This document shows, in pieces, positions 59,963-64,000 of a DNA stretch of 64,000 bases. This DNA is from Saccharomycopsis phalli (Eukaryota > Ascomycota > Saccharomycetes > Ascoideales > Saccharomycopsidaceae). Below the pieces are notes generated by a model that made no database searches, was not told where the DNA came from, and saw only the letters and a list, made by a program, of their open reading frames with translations. The DNA lies in the NCBI GenBank assembly GCA_020342235.1, contig CP073218.1, forward strand, positions 806,001-870,000. The letters are read 5' to 3'. How positions within the stretch are numbered: position 1 is the first letter of the stretch; each line of letters starts with the position of its first letter. The translations under genes and the position numbers were made by a program.

Positions 59963-60637
59963 ATGTCTAATACTCACTGGTCTCAACACTACGACTCCTC
60001 TTTGAAGAACTACTACTACCTGAATGGCAGTCTGGGAACCATCCACTTTGACCACCCTTCCGAAGTCCGTGTCGGGAAACCAAGCTTCTTTGGCTCCTTG
60101 AAGCGCAAATTGTCGCCGAGATTCACATGCTATAGAAAAAATACCAATAGCAGCTCCTCAATTGACCAGCGCACTTTGGCTGACAACGACTCCAAGTCGG
60201 TGTTTTCGTCGGTCCGCAGTAGCGCCTCGTTCGACTCCCTCGCGTCTTTTGAGTCGTACGTTTCATCCGTGAATGAGTCCATCATAAATGAAAACGTGAA
60301 TCGTTTCTACAATAACCAGGGCGAGCCATTGTCGCCTGTCAGCACCCTGTCAAGCCGAGATAGTAACCAGCTGTTGACTATCATGAACCCTGACGAAATG
60401 TTGCCAATAAACCACCGGGATATCAACTACTATCCTCGCGATAATATCGACGAGTACCTGGATTCCGACATTGAAAGTCTCCATCACGAGGACTTGATGA
60501 GCCTAGATTCCGACCTGGTGGAAGAGGCTTCTGACCGCACGGGAAATATTAGCTACATTGACTACAACGCCCAGGAGCTTCTCAAACAGCAGCTTGACTT
60601 CGAAATGGTGCATTACGAGCATGACCTTGTGGCTTAA
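59963..60637 (+). CDS. Hypothetical Ser/Asp-rich protein with WW-like N-terminus
   Basis: 224 residues. The first 35 residues (HWSQHYDSSLKNYYYLN then GSLGTIHFDHP) match the WW-domain pattern of a Trp, a Tyr-Tyr-Tyr strand, Asn, Gly and a final Pro, but the second Trp is Phe. The rest is Ser-rich (SSVRSSASFDSLASFESY) and then acidic (DIESLHHEDLMSLDSDLVEE), without membrane spans. A TATA element lies about 35 bp upstream of the ATG. WW domains bind Pro-rich ligands; binding by this one is only a guess. I do not recognise an orthologue. Confidence 0.6.
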   Translation: MSNTHWSQHYDSSLKNYYYLNGSLGTIHFDHPSEVRVGKPSFFGSLKRKLSPRFTCYRKNTNSSSSIDQRTLADNDSKSVFSSVRSSASFDSLASFESYVSSVNESIINENVNRFYNNQGEPLSPVSTLSSRDSNQLLTIMNPDEMLPINHRDINYYPRDNIDEYLDSDIESLHHEDLMSLDSDLVEEASDRTGNISYIDYNAQELLKQQLDFEMVHYEHDLVA

Positions 60638-62190
60638 TGGCCAATCAAATAATACTGTACATATATTATAATTTCACGATTTCATGACTACAAACGTAGA
60701 CCCCCGCCATGGCCGGATGCGATGTTATTTCCGAGGGCCTTGGCCCGACTAGCTCCGGCTCGGCCCGCATCGGATGTCACGTGACATATAATGTGCGCAC
60801 ATGCCACTGTAAGCAGGCGATTGAGTTGTTTTTGTCAGACCGTTGGCCATGGAATTGAGGTTGAGACATTGCATGAGGATCCGGCGTAATCCAAACTTGT
60901 CTGGAGTCGTTGTGTTGTCACATGACCATGGCTCTTCTCCACCCAGTATCAGCGGTATAATCGTAGTGATCATTGGCATACCATCCTTGAGCTAGTGTCG
61001 TAGATCATTAGCCCAAAGCATCGGTAAATCATATTTTGGGTCCACTCCTCGGATCTACAAATGCCTAGTCTTTATTTCACTATCCTACAGTGTAACGTAT
61101 TCACCAAGGTTCTTTACAGTAATTTGCCTAGTGTGGCTATTCTCATGCAGCAACAAAGCATAAACCAAACATAACAATAGCGTTATTAATTACATTTCTT
61201 TTTTTGAAATTCCGCTGTTTACCATTGGTATTTCCATTGACGTAATAGTCCACTTTCCACTTGAGCAATTCATGTTTTGCATCTTGCCCCGGAATTTCCA
61301 TGACAGTTGATTATTGTATCTTTGAAGATGAATATTGTTATAGCTAGGCCAAGAAACGTTGATCAGGGGTGGATCATCAAGAGGTAATCCAAGGTATCAA
61401 GAATTAAACCAAGACATCAAGAAATAATTCAAGGTAAATTAAAAAATAAACCAAGATACATCAACCATTGTGTTATCCTTTCTACGGTTAAAACAATCAA
61501 CAGATTGCTTCATTTGCATTTCTTTGAGCACCAATTACCGACGAGCCACAGCCACCATCGTATGTTTCTCATTAGGGTTCCATTTCACAAGGCACCGGAC
61601 CATAACACTACGTCCAATGTTTCTGCTTGATATCAACTGCAATGTAATAAAGTTGCGTACCTACTTTTATATTCCGGTAATAGTCCCTGACTGTATTATC
61701 ATGTCTTGGAACTTTTCCTTGTAAACTGTTCACTTTGCACGAGTGCAGTTGAATGTTCATCCACCAATGCTGCTGTCGTGAATTCAAACCATAACCAGGG
61801 TTCAAGTGCTCAGAAAAGACATTTCATCAATCAAGGAATGCGTGTTTTGTTTATGGAATCGGGTGACTTTCGTGTAGCCAAGTAGATTTTCACTTCCATG
61901 TCTATGCAATCATTTAACCACAACTTTGGTAACCGTACATATCTCATTTATTGAACCGAGTCACTTCTCCCATTAATGTCTAGCTACACCGAGACTTTTC
62001 ATTGAATTGTCAAAAGAATATTAGCCATGCATCATCTTACCAGGCCATGCTTACAAACTAGGAATATCACATCATGTCCAAGCACAATGATCAACCAACT
62101 ACACTTGATAAATAACAATTGATAAACTGTTATAATGCTGCTAATTTATAATGTCGTCCTCCCCATGCCTCGTCCCATCACATGACAAAC
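60638..62190. other. Intergenic region before the PKH kinase
   Basis: 1.55 kb, no gene supported. It holds a CACGTG box at 60778-60783 inside a small palindrome (TGTCACGTGACA, 60775-60786) and a loose run of ATCAAG(A)AATAA(T/A)CCAAG units at 61365-61455. It is the 3' side of both neighbours. Confidence 0.5.
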
Positions 62191-64000
62191 CTATCCATTC
62201 CATCCCAATTTAGCTGCAGTGAGTGCTGCCTCGGTTTTTGTCGTCATTCCGCTTCCTGCTGGTGGGTCGTTTTCTATAATTCGCTTCAACTTGTAGTCCT
62301 GGCCACTTAGTCGGGCCTCTGTAATCAACTCTGTCCAATCGTTCAAGCTGGTCTTGTCCACTTGGAACATTGTCGTGGTGGAGTATGTCATGATTGCAAA
62401 CACCCCTAGAAACCCGCTGTTTGTCCGAGAAGAACCGACGCTTGTCGGCGAGGTTGGAGTGTTGAGTCTGTGTATGCCGCCTTGCTCAAGAATGACCTCC
62501 TTGATGCGGATGGACGGATGTGTCAAGTCAATCTCGGTCATCAATTCGTACTTTAGGAAATTGTCAGTCTCCGATGGTAAGCAGCCTGGTCTTTTCCCCA
62601 AAAGAAGAAGCCGCCCCAAGTTTGTGACGATGACCATCCGTGACGAAGTGAAGTCAATAGTCGGGGTGCTGCTCATCACCGAGCTGCCGATGGATCTGGT
62701 GTTGCTCACAAACTTTTTGAACATGCCTCTTCCAATATTCCCATTGGCAAACACCCCCGGGTTGGCACTCTCCAACTCCGACTCGATTTCAGTGACGTCG
62801 CTGGTCCTGATGTGATGCACGATTCCCGAACTGTCGTCCTGGTCTAGACTGGTTGCTTCTGGTGAGACGGCGCCCCGCAACCCGGATTTGCCATTGCCAT
62901 GTACCATTTGCGTCAAAAGACTATAGTTGATGCTTCCATTGGTGCTGCGCTTCCCTTTGAAGTAGAGCGGCGAGTTGGCTAGCCGGCCTCTGAACTTCTT
63001 TTCAAACGCCTCGGTGGTTGCGTATTTGATATACAATGCGCCTACCTTGATTACTCTCTCGTTTGAGTTGCTGAAGAATTTATACCACTGTAGGTCGGTT
63101 GGGCTGAACAGCGCGCGGTTTGTGGTGATCTTTGTCAATCCTGTCTTGGTCAGACTGGTCTTGGTCAGAGTTGTTCTTGTCAGAGTTGTCTTTTGGTCGG
63201 TGGTTTTGGTTTTTTGCCCCACTGGACTTGCCACTGGACTCGCCTTTTGGGCTACTGGACTCGCCTTTTGGGTCACTGGACTCGCCTTTTGGGTCACTGG
63301 ACTCGCCAATGGGCTAAACGTCGGACTCGAGCCCAACAAAGGACTCGCCAACGGGCTGCCTAGCCCACTCGGCTTTGTGCCGGTCTTTGTGCCCGAGGAC
63401 TCTCCGTTTTTGCTCTTAGAGCCCATCTTCGGCCCCTTGGAGCCCTTTTTGGGCGGGTCACGCGACGTGCGCCGCGGCTCCACCTGGGCGGGTCCTTTTG
63501 TCAAGGCCAAAGCGGCGGCATTTGCGCTTACCGAGCGACCGGGAATCAGGCCCTTGAGCGAGTTTTCGGGTGTCGGCGAGTTTCTGCGGCTCTTGACCCG
63601 GATCTTGGGCGCGGTTCCGAGCTCCGGCATGGGTTTCATGGCCTGGGCTGAGACCTTGTATGGGGAAAACTCTGGCGGAGGCGTGTACCACACGGAAGTA
63701 GGGGTATCCTTCCAGTCGATATTCTGGAACAACAAGTGCCGCTCGAGGTCTCTGATGGTGGCTCGGTCGTCGGGACTGGGGACCAATGCCCGGTTCACCA
63801 AGTCGCGGAAGATCGTAGGGAACCCGGCACTGAAGGCAAACTGGCCCTTCATGACCTGCTGGAACGTCAAATACTCGTTTGACGCCTTGAACGGCGGCTT
63901 GCCTGCGATCATCTGGTACACAATGCAGCCAAGGGCCCATATGTCGCACGGCTTTCCCACGGCCTTGTCGTTCAAAAGCTCGGGCGACACGTACTCTGCG
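62191..64000 (-). CDS. PKH2: PDK1-type kinase of the Pkh1/Pkh2 group, C-terminal part (partial gene)
   Basis: The gene enters from beyond the right edge; 602 codons are in view plus the stop at 62191. The kinase end shows AEYVSPELLND (APE-loop equivalent), DIWALGCIVYQMIAGKPPFK and the phrases of the Pkh C-lobe. A Ser/Pro/Lys-rich linker follows, with two internal arrays: SPVTQKA units (about 63200-63310) and TLTKTSLTKTG (about 63130-63190). A PH-like domain comes last (KVGALYIKYATTEAFEKKFR, SRMVIVTNLGRLLLLGKR, and FQVDKTSLNDWTELI). Pkh kinases respond to sphingoid bases and phosphorylate Ypk1, Pkc1 and other AGC kinases at eisosomes. Pkh1 versus Pkh2 is not decided. Confidence 0.88.
   Translation of the reverse strand, partial: AEYVSPELLNDKAVGKPCDIWALGCIVYQMIAGKPPFKASNEYLTFQQVMKGQFAFSAGFPTIFRDLVNRALVPSPDDRATIRDLERHLLFQNIDWKDTPTSVWYTPPPEFSPYKVSAQAMKPMPELGTAPKIRVKSRRNSPTPENSLKGLIPGRSVSANAAALALTKGPAQVEPRRTSRDPPKKGSKGPKMGSKSKNGESSGTKTGTKPSGLGSPLASPLLGSSPTFSPLASPVTQKASPVTQKASPVAQKASPVASPVGQKTKTTDQKTTLTRTTLTKTSLTKTGLTKITTNRALFSPTDLQWYKFFSNSNERVIKVGALYIKYATTEAFEKKFRGRLANSPLYFKGKRSTNGSINYSLLTQMVHGNGKSGLRGAVSPEATSLDQDDSSGIVHHIRTSDVTEIESELESANPGVFANGNIGRGMFKKFVSNTRSIGSSVMSSTPTIDFTSSRMVIVTNLGRLLLLGKRPGCLPSETDNFLKYELMTEIDLTHPSIRIKEVILEQGGIHRLNTPTSPTSVGSSRTNSGFLGVFAIMTYSTTTMFQVDKTSLNDWTELITEARLSGQDYKLKRIIENDPPAGSGMTTKTEAALTAAKLGWNG

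Noticed and set aside
1-64000. A clustered multi-gene defence, secondary-metabolite or other new system
   Set aside because: Neighbouring genes belong to unrelated housekeeping pathways, with mixed strands and independent promoters; nothing points to a co-regulated cluster.

Overview
This window is nuclear DNA of a budding yeast (Saccharomycotina). Its genes are dense and mostly intron-free. They are recognisable orthologues of yeast genes such as KAR3, POR1, RHO3, LOA1, RSA4, SSK2, VPS52, INP54, PHO4, PIN2, PHO23, RAS1, OST2, OCA1, WHI3, ERG3, CBC1, CAK1, YNK1 and a PKH kinase. Several CTG codons fall where relatives have serine: in RSA4 repeats, in the glycine loop of SSK2 and in RAS1. Highly expressed POR1 and YNK1 appear to avoid CTG. 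I therefore read this as a member of the CUG-Ser clade (Serinales), so every CTG shown as Leu in a standard translation should probably be read as Ser. I cannot name the species.

Layout. 1-7.8 kb: the 3' end of KAR3, POR1, an OCA2-like phosphatase-fold protein, a Ser/Thr/Pro-rich one-span membrane protein and RHO3. 9-17.4 kb: LOA1, then RSA4 and SSK2 facing apart. 19-31 kb: a PQ-loop vacuolar transporter (YPQ type), VPS52, an unrecognised beta-propeller, INP54, PHO4, an AVT3/4-type vacuolar amino-acid transporter and PIN2. 32-42.5 kb: PHO23, RAS1, OST2/OCA1 (divergent), a short CENP-I/Ctf3-like protein and WHI3. 43.3-44.4 kb: a nest of LINE fragments. 44.8-55 kb: a divergent secreted subtilase, ERG3, CBC1, CAK1 and a small hypothetical gene. 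55.5-64 kb: YNK1, two unrecognised genes and the 3' part of a PKH kinase running off the right edge.

The genes form no single operon-like system; this is ordinary housekeeping and signalling content. Some share pathways: OCA1 with an OCA2-like gene; YPQ- and AVT-type vacuolar amino-acid transporters; SSK2, RAS1, RHO3 and PKH in signalling; ERG3 with two TCGTATA sterol elements. Three genes (RHO3, the YPQ gene, RAS1) have clear introns. In all three the branch-point motif sits only 5-7 bases before the acceptor AG.

Intergenic DNA is AT-rich and full of short minisatellites (11-51 bp units), many directly downstream of a stop codon. In VPS52 and SSK2 the end of the coding sequence itself seems to have been copied into the 3' flank. 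The clearest mobile DNA is a LINE family with (TAA)n tails. At 43.3-44.4 kb one copy sits at the tail of a second and a third interrupts the second, with perfect 14-bp and 13-bp target duplications. I saw no convincing tRNA, rRNA, CRISPR, LTR element or DNA transposon, and no clear new multi-gene system.
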